Source: CAYGBW01 sp964348185 (GTDB lineage: Bacteria; Desulfobacterota; BSN033; WVXP01). From it: 16,819 nucleotides of DNA. The notes beneath the pieces were generated by a model. The model was not told the DNA's origin. It ran no database searches and saw only the letters and a program-made list of their open reading frames with translations. Both the position numbers and the translations under genes were made by a program. Shown piece after piece: positions 1 through 6,446 of the stretch (position 1 is the stretch's first letter; the number at the start of each line of letters is the position of its first letter). The stretch lies in NCBI GenBank assembly GCA_964348185.1, contig CAYGBW010000044.1, positions 1-16,819 of the forward strand, in the 5' to 3' direction.

Positions 1-70
1 TAATAGCAGAAAAGCAGGGGTCATATTGGAAAGGACAAGACGCCAGGCATGATGGAGATGTTCACGGGTC

Positions 71-105
71 GCTGTCCCCATCCACCCGATTCGATTTGTA
101 TCGTC
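71..105 (+). repeat. imperfect direct repeat, copy 1 (partner at 3614-3648)
   Basis: By eye this 35-base stretch matches 3614-3648 at about 29 of 35 positions with no gap. Both begin GCTGTCC and end TTTGTATCGTC. The two copies lie on either side of the three-gene ABC operon in the same orientation. They may be a diverged intergenic repeat or the residue of an old duplication; function is unknown. Confidence 0.45.
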
Positions 106-132
106 CCCGGAAGAGCTGACCGTCACCCCTAG

Positions 133-228
133 CCATTGGAAGCGCTCGCTCACCTTGGAGTTGAGGAAATGGATTTCGATATGCCTCTAGACGATAGTTT
201 CTTTTCCATATCGACCCTGTCGCGTTAA
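133..228 (+). pseudogene. possible 3' remnant of an upstream envelope (LolA-like) protein gene
   Basis: The frame ending with TAA at 226-228, 14 bases before the first permease, encodes a tail containing VEEMDFDMPLDDSFFSISTL. A short acidic-aromatic tail of the type 'DDS-F-F-slxxL' recalls the C-terminus of LolA-like outer-membrane lipoprotein-sorting proteins, which often precede FtsX/LolD-type cassettes (my recollection of the family, not a search). In the same frame a TAG at 130-132 closes the reading. A different frame is open from base 3 to a TGA at 117-119. The upstream gene is therefore either frameshifted or decayed, or the resemblance is chance. No start codon or full domain can be seen. 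Confidence is low. Confidence 0.28.
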
Positions 229-242
229 GAGGGGGAGCGGTT

Positions 243-1460
243 GTGAATACGCTGCGCTACGCTTGGCGGAATCTCTGGCGGAACACCCGACGAACCTGCA
301 TCACCCTAGCCGCTGTGACGTTGAGCACCGCCATCCTTATCACCAGCTACGGACTCATGGATGGCCTCATGAAGCATGCCGTTTCCAATGCCACCAATCT
401 CGTGGTGGGCGAGGTCCAGGTTCACGCACCGGGTTATCTGGCGGACCACTCAATCTACAAAGCATTGGACGACCCGGAGCTCATCCTCTGGGCGGCCCAA
501 AAGAAAAACATCAACGCCACACTTCGCCGATACGGTTATGGCCTTGTGGCCGTCGGGACCAAATCAGCCGGAGCACGTTTCTGGGGTGTGGACCCGGTTC
601 TGGAACGGACCACGTTTGTCCTTGCAGACCATCTGGACAAGGGTCGCTTCCTATCAGAGACGCCACGGCGGGGCGCGGTCCTGGGCCAGAGGTTGGCTCG
701 GTCTCTGCAGGCCCAGATTGGCTCTGAGATCGTTGTGGTGGTCCAGGCCGCTGACGGTTCTCTGGGCAACGATCTCTTTACCGTGACCGGCATCCTCAAG
801 GCTGCCGGGGAAAACATCGATCGCAACGCTGCTCTAATCCATTCAGCCGACTTTGTTGAACTCTTCGTATCAGGAGACCGAATTCATGAAGTAGCCCTCA
901 ACTCGAAAGGGCAAATCTCACTTGAGGAACTGGGCGCACTGGCCTCCGCCGCAGCCCCTGAACAAGAGGTAAAGGAGTGGCGTCAGCTTTTGCCCGAGGT
1001 CTCAGATATGGTGAATCTTTTTGATGCCTTTATCTGGGTTTTCGGAATGATTTTTATTTTGGCTGCGGGGATGGGTGTCATGAACACCATGCTCATGGCA
1101 ACGTATGAACGCATCAGGGAATTCGGGATTCTCAAGGCCCTAGGAGCCACCCCTTGGCGCATCGTCAGGGATGTTGCTGCCGAGGCCTCATTGTTGGCTG
1201 CTGCGGGGACGGTCCTGGGCACGCTTTTGGGCCTGGCAGGCGGATACTACCTGCGGGAAGTGGGCCTGGATCTCAGCATCTTCGCTGGCAGTTACTCAGT
1301 GGGCGGCGTGGCCTTTGACCCGATCTGGAGGGCGACCCTGAGTCCCGAAGCTGTGCTCATTCCCGTGGTGCTCATGGTGATCATCTGTGTGGCCGCCTCC
1401 ATGTACCCTGCGATCCTCGCTGCCCGGTTGGATCCGGTACAGGCTATCAATCGTGCTTAA
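243..1460 (+). CDS. ABC transporter permease, FtsX/MacB-LolC type
   Basis: This is an inner-membrane permease of the type VII (MacB/LolCDE) ABC family, which uses cytoplasmic ATP hydrolysis to move lipids, lipoproteins or peptides out of the inner membrane. The 405-residue product has the expected plan: one membrane helix at about residues 19-40, a periplasmic MacB-PCD-like domain at about 45-255, then three helices near 262-284, 313-335 and 372-394. The stretch YERIREFGILKALGATPWRI after the second helix is the typical FtsX coupling region. The start is a GTG preceded by a purine-rich GAGGGGGAGCGG. It opens a tight operon with a second permease 21 bases downstream and an ATPase. The substrate cannot be told from sequence; lipoprotein release (LolC-like) and drug or peptide export (MacB-like) are both possible. 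Confidence 0.93.
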   Translation: MNTLRYAWRNLWRNTRRTCITLAAVTLSTAILITSYGLMDGLMKHAVSNATNLVVGEVQVHAPGYLADHSIYKALDDPELILWAAQKKNINATLRRYGYGLVAVGTKSAGARFWGVDPVLERTTFVLADHLDKGRFLSETPRRGAVLGQRLARSLQAQIGSEIVVVVQAADGSLGNDLFTVTGILKAAGENIDRNAALIHSADFVELFVSGDRIHEVALNSKGQISLEELGALASAAAPEQEVKEWRQLLPEVSDMVNLFDAFIWVFGMIFILAAGMGVMNTMLMATYERIREFGILKALGATPWRIVRDVAAEASLLAAAGTVLGTLLGLAGGYYLREVGLDLSIFAGSYSVGGVAFDPIWRATLSPEAVLIPVVLMVIICVAASMYPAILAARLDPVQAINRA

Positions 1461-1481
1461 AGGGAAGAGGGGAGAACCGGT

Positions 1482-2708
1482 ATGGTTGCTCGTTTGGCCT
1501 GGCGCAGCATATGGCGTAACCGGAGGCGGACCGTGATCACCGCCTTGTCCATCGGCTTCGGTTTGGCTTGTACCATCTTTTTTATCGCCATTGCAGAGGG
1601 AGTCTACGCTCAATTCATAAACGAGGTCGTTCGAATGCAGGCCGGCCATATCACTCTAGAAAATCCTGACTACCGTGATGCCCCCGCTGTGGACCTCTGG
1701 CTTAAGGCCCCAGCCCCTCTGCGGTCCCAAGTTGAAAAACTGCCTCAGGTTGAGCGGACTAAGCTGATTATTCTGGGTCAGGGCATAGCCCGATCCGCCT
1801 CGGGCAATGTGAGTGTGACTCTGATGGGTATCGAACCCTCAGTTGAACAGCTGACCTCTCCTTTAGCCCGCCATATCGTTGCCGGAAGATATTTGGATGA
1901 CGAGGATGATCCTTGGGTGGTCATCGGTCGAGAGCTCGCCCAACGGTTGAAGCTGGACGTGGACAAGAAGATGGTGCTAACCACCAACGATGCGACGGGT
2001 AATCTGGTGGACGAGCTGTGCCGAATCAGGGGCATTTTTGAGACTGGCTCGGTGGAAATTGACGGGTACTCTATCCAGGCGACCCTAGGTTTTGCCCAGC
2101 GTCTTTTCGGTCTGCCTGAGGAGTCCGTGACCCAGATGGGGGTAGTCCTAAGGAGACCGGAGGCCCAGCAGCGTGTCATGCACACGGTCCAACAGATCGT
2201 GTCGGACCGAAACGTCGCGGTTCTTCCCTGGCAGGAGGTGATACCGGAGATTGCCTCCTATATTCGACTGGACAAGGGTTCAAACCTTGTCTTCCAGGCA
2301 CTTTTGATCTTTCTGATCCTCTTTACCATCTTCAACACCATCCTCATGTCTGTCCTGGAGCGTCAGCGCGAGTTCGCTATGCTGTTGGCTTTGGGTACAA
2401 AACCCAGCCAGCTCAGGCTCCAGATTCTCATGGAGTCGGCCTATCTAGGACTCATCGGCTGCGCACTCGGCTTGCTCGTCGGTGGACTCGCTGCCTGGGC
2501 TGTACAAGTGTGGGGCATCGATCTGAGGTCTATATTGGAAGAGGGATTCACTATCTCGGGATTTGCCGTGAGCACCAAGATGCATGCTCGCGTAACGCCT
2601 AGCTTACTCTTGAGCACGGTGGGTCTGGTATTCGGAGCAACCCTGATCCTGAGCTTTATTCCCATGCAGCGAGCGACCCGCCTCTCGATTGCTGATCAAC
2701 TGCGTTAG
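1482..2708 (+). CDS. ABC transporter permease, FtsX/MacB-LolE type
   Basis: This is the second permease of the cassette and presumably forms a heterodimer with the product of the preceding gene. It has 408 residues and the same architecture: an N-terminal helix at about 21-42, a periplasmic domain to about 265, then helices near 268-290, 315-337 and 375-397. The cytoplasmic segment LERQREFAMLLALGTKPSQL is the FtsX coupling motif. The ATG start has a GGGGAG ribosome-binding site about 8 bases upstream, and the stop lies only 9 bases before the ATPase gene. Both permeases start with a similar LAWRSIWRNRRRT / YAWRNLWRNTRRT amphipathic leader, which supports descent by duplication. The substrate is unknown. 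Confidence 0.93.
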   Translation: MVARLAWRSIWRNRRRTVITALSIGFGLACTIFFIAIAEGVYAQFINEVVRMQAGHITLENPDYRDAPAVDLWLKAPAPLRSQVEKLPQVERTKLIILGQGIARSASGNVSVTLMGIEPSVEQLTSPLARHIVAGRYLDDEDDPWVVIGRELAQRLKLDVDKKMVLTTNDATGNLVDELCRIRGIFETGSVEIDGYSIQATLGFAQRLFGLPEESVTQMGVVLRRPEAQQRVMHTVQQIVSDRNVAVLPWQEVIPEIASYIRLDKGSNLVFQALLIFLILFTIFNTILMSVLERQREFAMLLALGTKPSQLRLQILMESAYLGLIGCALGLLVGGLAAWAVQVWGIDLRSILEEGFTISGFAVSTKMHARVTPSLLLSTVGLVFGATLILSFIPMQRATRLSIADQLR

Positions 2709-2717
2709 GGGGAATTC

Positions 2718-3425
2718 ATGAGCATCATCGTTCAGCTGCAGAACGTAACCAAGGACTATGGGCAGGGACAGGTTCTCACCCAAGCCCTGCGCGGAGTGAA
2801 CCTGGTCCTTCATGCCGGAGAGTTCACAGCGATGGCAGGACCTTCCGGCTCCGGCAAGAGCACCTTGCTCAATATCATTGGCGGACTCGATCGACCAACC
2901 TCGGGCAAGGTGGAAGTGGACGGTCGAGAGATCAACAAGCTTACCAAAACCGAATTGGGTCTCATGCGGAGGGATCGGCTCGGCTTCATATTTCAGAACT
3001 ACAATCTCATTCCTGTGCTTACCGCCTTGGAGAACGCTGAGTACGTGCTCATGCTCCAAGGAATCCCCACTTCGGAACGGAGAGATTCGGTGAGAGAAGT
3101 GCTGAAGGAGGTGGGGCTGGGGGGGTTGGAGAATCGTTATCCCCGGCAACTGAGCGGCGGTCAGCAACAGCGCGTGGCCATCGCTCGGGCCATCGTTTCG
3201 GAGCCGGCTCTCGTGCTGGCCGACGAACCAACGGCCAACGTCGACTCGAAGACCGGTCTTGACCTCCTGGACCTCATGCGGAGGCTCAACGAGGAAAAGG
3301 GGATTACTTTCTTCTTCTCCACCCACGAAGAGGCTGTGATGAAGCGGGCGCGCAGACTCTTGCACCTTGAGGACGGAATCATTCGTGAGAACGGGGCCAC
3401 GGAAGATGGGGCTGGTGCGGCCTAG
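2718..3425 (+). CDS. ABC transporter ATP-binding protein, LolD/MacB-type
   Basis: This is the ATPase subunit driving the two upstream permeases. The 235-residue protein has a complete set of motifs: Walker A GPSGSGKST at about 41-49, Q-loop QNYNLIP near 95, signature LSGGQQQR near 144, Walker B VLADEPT near 165 and the switch histidine in STHEEAV near 201. The length and the NxxxGGLDRPTSG segment after Walker A are typical of the LolD/MacB/FtsE branch. The ATG start follows GGGGGAATTC. It is the last gene of the operon; a GC-rich hairpin lies about 110 bases after its stop. Confidence 0.95.
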   Translation: MSIIVQLQNVTKDYGQGQVLTQALRGVNLVLHAGEFTAMAGPSGSGKSTLLNIIGGLDRPTSGKVEVDGREINKLTKTELGLMRRDRLGFIFQNYNLIPVLTALENAEYVLMLQGIPTSERRDSVREVLKEVGLGGLENRYPRQLSGGQQQRVAIARAIVSEPALVLADEPTANVDSKTGLDLLDLMRRLNEEKGITFFFSTHEEAVMKRARRLLHLEDGIIRENGATEDGAGAA

Positions 3426-3533
3426 GCAGTCACTGGGGTGGTCGTTTGGTGGGGCTGTGCGGCAGTCATCCAAGCCGTCGCCTCTTGACCGACGAGTCAG
3501 GTCGATGGCCACGTCTCTTGGCTCGTTAGATAC

Positions 3534-3555
3534 CCCCCTCCGGGATCTGAGGGGG
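3534..3555 (+). terminator. GC-rich hairpin after the ABC operon (weak terminator)
   Basis: A perfect 7-bp stem, CCCCCTC pairing with GAGGGGG across an 8-base loop, lies about 110 bases after the ATPase stop. It is followed by CCTTCCTCTC rather than a clean T-tract, so it may slow or partly terminate transcription, or only protect the 3' end. Confidence 0.4.
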
Positions 3556-3613
3556 CCTTCCTCTCGGACATGAGGGGTCTCGATGAATGCACCGCGTCAG
3601 ATCTAGTAAGGTG

Positions 3614-3648
3614 GCTGTCCGCGTCTACCAGAATCGGTTTGTATCGTC
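3614..3648 (+). repeat. imperfect direct repeat, copy 2 (partner at 71-105)
   Basis: This is the second copy of the 35-base repeat described at 71-105, with about 6 mismatches and the same orientation, downstream of the ABC operon. The similarity weakens quickly outside the 35 bases. Confidence 0.45.
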
Positions 3649-3748
3649 TCTTCTCCAGGGGATAGAATGGCCAACTTCGGGTCTAATTTTCGCAAACCTA
3701 TGCAAAAAACTGAAATGGTTGGAGAAAGTGAAAAGAGGAAAAAAAAGG

Positions 3749-3777
3749 TTGACTTGACTCAGGGATGGCTCATATGG
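3749..3777 (+). promoter_or_regulatory. sigma70-like promoter candidate
   Basis: TTGACT at 3749-3754 (with a second overlapping TTGACT at 3754-3759) follows an A-rich tract. A weak -10 such as ATATGG lies at 3772-3777 with 17-base spacing. About 65-100 bases further on there is a strong intrinsic terminator and no gene between, which suggests a short transcript. Confidence 0.3.
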
Positions 3778-3841
3778 GTTTGAATCGCCTGTTGCTCTGA
3801 AGCTCAGAATCGGGCCTAGCAGAAGTTGAGTGGAGATCGAG

Positions 3842-3880
3842 CCCGTTCTCTCGGAATTGAAGGGACGGGTTTTTTCTTTT
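3842..3880 (+). terminator. intrinsic terminator
   Basis: CCCGTTCT at 3842-3849 pairs with GGGACGGG at 3862-3869 (eight pairs, two of them G-U) across a 12-base loop. It is followed directly by a T-rich tract, TTTTTTCTTTTT. This is a classical rho-independent terminator on the + strand. It could end a small RNA started near 3780 or read-through from the ABC operon. Confidence 0.7.
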
Positions 3881-4000
3881 TCAGAAGAGGGGGGAGTAGA
3901 ACCGAGGAACCGATACTTATGATGCCATCGTCAGAGGCTCTTACACGTGACTCCAGATGGTCTTTCAATCCATGGATAATTCATCCGAGGGCGAGAAGGG

Positions 4001-4162
4001 ATAAAGTGTCCAAAGTGCCGGTTTGATAATCGTGAAGGGGTGAAGTTCTATGAACAATGTGGGACTACGATTGAATTAGAATATCCCGACTGCGGAGCCA
4101 AAACCCCCTTGGGTATGAATTTCTGTGGGGGGTCAGGAAACTCAAGTTCGGCAAGAAGTTGA
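4001..4162 (+). pseudogene. remnant of a double zinc-ribbon N-terminus (cyclase/ATPase-type)
   Basis: The frame reads IKCPKCRFDNREGVKFYEQC, then a second half with YPDCGAKTPLGMNFCGGSG, and a TGA at 4160-4162. This is very close to the N-terminal double zinc ribbon (CPxC...FCxxCG ... CPxCG...FCxxCG) found on large class-3 adenylate cyclases and AAA-type signalling ATPases. It is decayed. The expected ATG is ATA (4001-4003), though a GAGAAGGG ribosome-binding-like sequence still precedes it. Three of the eight expected zinc cysteines are replaced (C to Y in FYEQC, C to Y in YPDC, C to S in CGGS), and everything beyond the ribbon is absent. A TAA lies seven codons upstream at 3977-3979. What the full gene did is inferred only from family resemblance. 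Confidence 0.72.
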
Positions 4163-4187
4163 CAGCCGAGAAGAAAAGGTATAGAGT
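4159..4187 (+). promoter_or_regulatory. sigma70-like promoter candidate upstream of the cold-shock gene
   Basis: A perfect consensus -35, TTGACA, lies at 4159-4164. With 17-base spacing the -10 would be TAGAGT at 4182-4187, matching TATAAT at four of six positions; TATAGA at 4180-4185 is an alternative with a short spacer. Transcription would begin near 4194 and meet the hairpin at 4223-4261 before the cold-shock gene. A second, weaker site, TATAAA at 4291-4296, lies after the hairpin. Confidence 0.45.
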
Positions 4188-4222
4188 GTTTTTATAAGCT
4201 ACAAAGAGTTTTGGTTTGGAAC

Positions 4223-4262
4223 AAAAAGCCGGTAAGCTCTCGAAGCTTACGCGGCTTTTTTC
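4223..4262 (+). terminator. strong intrinsic terminator or attenuator in the cold-shock gene leader
   Basis: AAAAAGCCG plus GTAAGCT pair with AGCTTAC, one bulged G, and CGGCTTTTTT, giving a 16-bp stem with a small CTCGA loop and a T-tract. It is nearly symmetric, with an A-tract on one side and a T-tract on the other, so it could work in both directions. It lies 60 bases before the cold-shock ATG and downstream of a good -35, so it may be a leader attenuator rather than an end-of-gene terminator. Confidence 0.75.
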
Positions 4263-4322
4263 TTATCCCCACCTAGCTTATTGTAATGCTTATAAATGCA
4301 GGAGGAGGGAGGTGAGTAAGCT

Positions 4323-4523
4323 ATGCCCAAAGGTCAAGTCAAATGGTTCAATGAGCAAAAGGGATTTGGATTTATTTCCCAGGATGGTGCAGATGATCTA
4401 TTCGTGCACTACTCATCGATCAAACAAGACGGATTCAAAGTTCTTCATGAAGGAGACGAGGTCGAGTTCGATATCGCCCAGGGAAAGAAGGGCCTACAAG
4501 CGGTTGACGTGGTAAAGTGCTAG
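4323..4523 (+). CDS. csp: cold-shock protein, CspA family
   Basis: This is a 66-residue single cold-shock domain: a small OB-fold protein that binds single-stranded RNA and DNA and melts RNA secondary structure. The family signatures are complete: VKWFNEQKGFGFIS (with RNP1 KGFGFI) at about residues 6-19 and DLFVHYSSI (RNP2) at about 25-33, with a normal end (QAVDVVKC, a slightly unusual terminal Cys). The ATG has a strong purine-rich site, GGAGGGAGGTGAG, upstream. The leader contains a promoter-like site followed by a strong hairpin with a T-tract, so leader-RNA control is possible. Which paralogue this is (A to G) cannot be said. Confidence 0.96.
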   Translation: MPKGQVKWFNEQKGFGFISQDGADDLFVHYSSIKQDGFKVLHEGDEVEFDIAQGKKGLQAVDVVKC

Positions 4524-4544
4524 GAATCCGGCAAGCGTATTTTC

Positions 4545-4579
4545 AGACCCCAGGAAGGTAAGCATCCCGGGGTGGGTCT
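4545..4579 (+). terminator. hairpin after the cold-shock gene
   Basis: AGACCC at 4545-4550 pairs with GGGTCT at 4574-4579, with C-rich and G-rich stretches inside that can extend the stem. It sits 20 bases after the cold-shock stop, but the T-tract is very short (TCTTTG). This is a weak terminator at best. Confidence 0.35.
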
Positions 4580-4643
4580 TTGCGGAACGGTGGCTGCGAC
4601 CCGGTTTGACTCGATGGGATAGATGAGCACCCTGAGGAGGGAG

Positions 4644-4805
4644 ATGGCCAGAAAAAGAAGAAATCTTCCGCAGAGGAGTCGCAAAAGGCGAGCATCAAAA
4701 AAATCATTTAAAGCAATCTGCGCCTCTTGTGGAAGAGAGCTGATGATGGAGATCTCTCCCCCGAAGGGAAAGGAGCTTCTGTGCCTGGATTGTTACAAGA
4801 AATGA
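4644..4805 (+). CDS. small CxxC-x17-CxxC zinc-ribbon protein
   Basis: This is a 53-residue basic protein. An Arg/Lys-rich N-terminal half (MARKRRNLPQRSRKRR) is followed by one zinc-ribbon knuckle pair, CASC and CLDC, separated by exactly 17 residues (from GREL to KELL). This is the spacing that defines the CxxC-x17-CxxC family. Zinc binding is inferred from the four cysteines; the biological role is not known, and the basic tail suggests nucleic-acid contact. I chose ATG 4644 because AGGAGG at 4635-4640 stands just before it; an in-frame ATG at 4623 has no such site and would encode that RBS as protein. It follows the cold-shock gene by 120 bases and converges on the ribbon-helix-helix gene. 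Confidence 0.75.
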   Translation: MARKRRNLPQRSRKRRASKKSFKAICASCGRELMMEISPPKGKELLCLDCYKK

Positions 4806-5079
4806 GGGGGGAAAATGAACACAGAACTATAGGTAGGCAAGATCTCCCTCCAGACCCCTGAACCCCCGCTCGAAACCCTTTGAGAGCCCCGCAGACTTCT
4901 ACCTGGCTCAATTCCCGGCCCAGGTATTTCTCCAGTAGTCGATCTTCCTTGTCCCGGGAGAACCCCTTCTTCAGCACTTCACTCAAATAAGTTGAGCGGT
5001 CTAACTTCAACTCCTTAACAAACTGGTTGATCTCCTTTAAGAGATCTTCAGGGGTTCTTATCGTTGTTGGTTTCTGCAT
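4708..5079 (-). CDS. ribbon-helix-helix antitoxin-like protein, C-terminus probably frameshifted
   Basis: The N-terminal 60 residues (MQKPTTIRTPEDLLKEINQF, then KELKLDRSTYLSEVLKKGF) form a ribbon-helix-helix DNA-binding domain followed by a helix of the type seen in UPF0175-like antitoxins. The ATG at 5079 has GGAGG at 5086-5090, so I prefer it to the ATG at 5118. After VEVCGAL the reading turns into a low-quality tail that runs antisense into the convergent CxxC gene and stops only at 4708. Moving by one base there gives SKGFERGFRG, then LEGDLAYL and TAG at 4827-4829, which ends neatly outside the neighbour. A one-base indel in or near the GCGGGGC run (about 4893-4898) is therefore likely. 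No toxin partner gene is seen beside it. Confidence 0.7.
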   Translation of the reverse strand: MQKPTTIRTPEDLLKEINQFVKELKLDRSTYLSEVLKKGFSRDKEDRLLEKYLGRELSQVEVCGALKGFRAGVQGSGGRSCLPIVLCSFSPLISCNNPGTEAPFPSGERSPSSALFHKRRRLL

Positions 5080-5225
5080 GCCTTTCCTCCGATCCAAACA
5101 CCGCAGATCATCGTTCAATAGAGATCGTATCGGCTCAGATCGACGCCTGAGGAGAAAGGAATCAGGGAGAAGCCTCCCTCGGCCTCGCTCTCTCCAGATT
5201 TTCGCTAACCCTTGCCAACTAGACG

Positions 5226-6299
5226 GTGGATTTTGGAGTCGTTGCTTCCTTGACCCCCACTGTGCAGCAGGATAGACTTAGACAACACCGAGATGGCTTC
5301 ACGTCTCGCGGCGGATTAAGAATAACAACTGAGTTCGCTGTTAGCGACAGCGCAAGAGGCCACAGCTTGGAAGCAGCATACCGAAGTGCTCATCAGAGGG
5401 ACATTCTCAAGCAACGCATTGAAGCGGCTCTCGCCGTTCTTGAGAGCTGCAATCTCTGTCCCAGACACTGTGCGGTAAATCGTCTCCAAGGGGAAACCGG
5501 TGTGTGTCGAACGGGACGGCGGGCCATGGTCTCCAGTTACAACCCTCATTTTGGGGAGGAGGACCCCCTGGTGGGGAGCGGTGGCTCTGGGACAATCTTC
5601 ATGGCCAACTGTAACCTACTCTGCGTATTTTGCCAGAATTACGATATTAGCCATCTCTCCGAGGGGGTACCGGTAGGTGCAGCTGAGATGGCTGAGATGA
5701 TGCTATCCTTGCAGCGGAGAGGATGCCATAATATTAACTTTGTAACCCCCACCCACGTGGTTCCTCAGATTCTGGAAGCCCTTTCAATAGCCATTGAAGG
5801 GGGACTGCGAGTTCCGCTTGTCTATAACTGCGGCGGCTACGAGGAGGTGGCCACGCTAAGACTGCTCGACGGCATCTTCGACATTTACATGCCGGATTTT
5901 AAGTTCTGGGACTCTGATGTGGCCGCACGGCTCTGTTCCGCTCCCGACTATCCTGAAAAGGCTTGCGCGGCTGTAAAAGAGATGCATCGGCAGGTGGGAG
6001 ACTTGACTCTGGACCAGGCGGGGATAGCTCAGCGTGGCCTGCTGATTCGCCATCTGGTGATGCCTAACGGGCTGGCGAGTACCCGTGAAGTCATGCATTT
6101 CCTGGCCACCGAAGTCTCCAGGGATACCTATGTGAACATCATGAGGCAGTATCGGCCCTGTGGCGAGGCGCATCGTTTCCGTGAGCTACGACGCTCCATC
6201 ACTGTTGAGGAGTTTCGCGATGCGGTTCGGATGGCGCAGGAAGTGGGTATTCATCGCCTCGATGAACGAAGGGTGATCCGCCTGTTTCGGTGGTTTTGA
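5226..6299 (+). CDS. radical SAM protein, PflX / COG1313 type
   Basis: This is a 357-residue iron-sulfur protein related to pyruvate-formate-lyase-activating enzymes; the PflX group has no proven substrate. The radical SAM signature CNLLCVFC (C129, C133, C136) would hold the 4Fe-4S cluster that cleaves S-adenosylmethionine. GSGGSGTIF precedes it, and NFVTPTHVVPQI, VYNCGGYE and IYMPDFKFW follow, all characteristic of this family. A second cysteine group, CNLCPRHC plus GVCRTG (about residues 75-96), is also usual. The first 45 residues look unlike the family. A TTG at 5367 with AAGAGG upstream would give a more typical N-terminus, so the GTG at 5226 (no clear ribosome-binding site) is doubtful. 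It has no AMMECR1/Memo neighbours here. Confidence 0.9.
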   Translation: MDFGVVASLTPTVQQDRLRQHRDGFTSRGGLRITTEFAVSDSARGHSLEAAYRSAHQRDILKQRIEAALAVLESCNLCPRHCAVNRLQGETGVCRTGRRAMVSSYNPHFGEEDPLVGSGGSGTIFMANCNLLCVFCQNYDISHLSEGVPVGAAEMAEMMLSLQRRGCHNINFVTPTHVVPQILEALSIAIEGGLRVPLVYNCGGYEEVATLRLLDGIFDIYMPDFKFWDSDVAARLCSAPDYPEKACAAVKEMHRQVGDLTLDQAGIAQRGLLIRHLVMPNGLASTREVMHFLATEVSRDTYVNIMRQYRPCGEAHRFRELRRSITVEEFRDAVRMAQEVGIHRLDERRVIRLFRWF

Positions 6300-6353
6300 G
6301 AGAGGGGGAAGTGAATCAAAGCTTTACAAAAAGGGGCCTAACGTTGGATTTAT

Positions 6354-6374
6354 GGAGGCTTGGCCGAAGCCTCC
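6354..6374 (+). terminator. hairpin after the PflX-like gene
   Basis: GGAGGCTT pairs perfectly with AAGCCTCC over a five-base loop, GGCCG, 54 bases after the stop. No T-tract follows (GCCATTAG), so it is more likely an RNA 3'-end structure than a complete intrinsic terminator. The remaining bases up to 6446 show nothing further. Confidence 0.4.
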
Positions 6375-6446
6375 GCCATTAGATCGTGTTGTGACATCGG
6401 GTCTTTTATTCAAGTCTGCTGACCTAGGCATCGGATCTCGAAGACC

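Larger units (their letters stand above)
3426..4000. other. gene-poor intergenic stretch between the ABC operon and the zinc-ribbon remnant
   Basis: I see no convincing protein gene here. The open frame at 3826-4026 has no ribosome-binding site or family resemblance, runs through the intrinsic terminator at 3842-3880 and is A/T-rich and unstructured. A small frame ending at a TAG near 3663 encodes a segment (LSASTRIGLYR) resembling the LSPSTRFDLYR readable at about 74-106, which follows from the DNA repeat. The stretch holds a GC hairpin, the second repeat copy, a promoter-like site and a strong terminator, listed separately. Confidence 0.6.

Noticed and set aside
2604..3512. Long - strand open frame of 302 codons opposite the ABC ATPase gene
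   Set aside because: It is the shadow of a well-supported ATPase on the other strand. Its protein is His/Pro-rich and low in family resemblance, with no ribosome-binding site.
3826..4026. + strand open frame of 66 codons before the zinc-ribbon remnant
   Set aside because: It begins in front of and reads through a strong intrinsic terminator and overlaps the ribbon remnant in another frame; no ribosome-binding site or family resemblance.
4216..4515. Frame of 99 codons overlapping the cold-shock gene
   Set aside because: It runs through the terminator hairpin and the cold-shock gene in the wrong frame.
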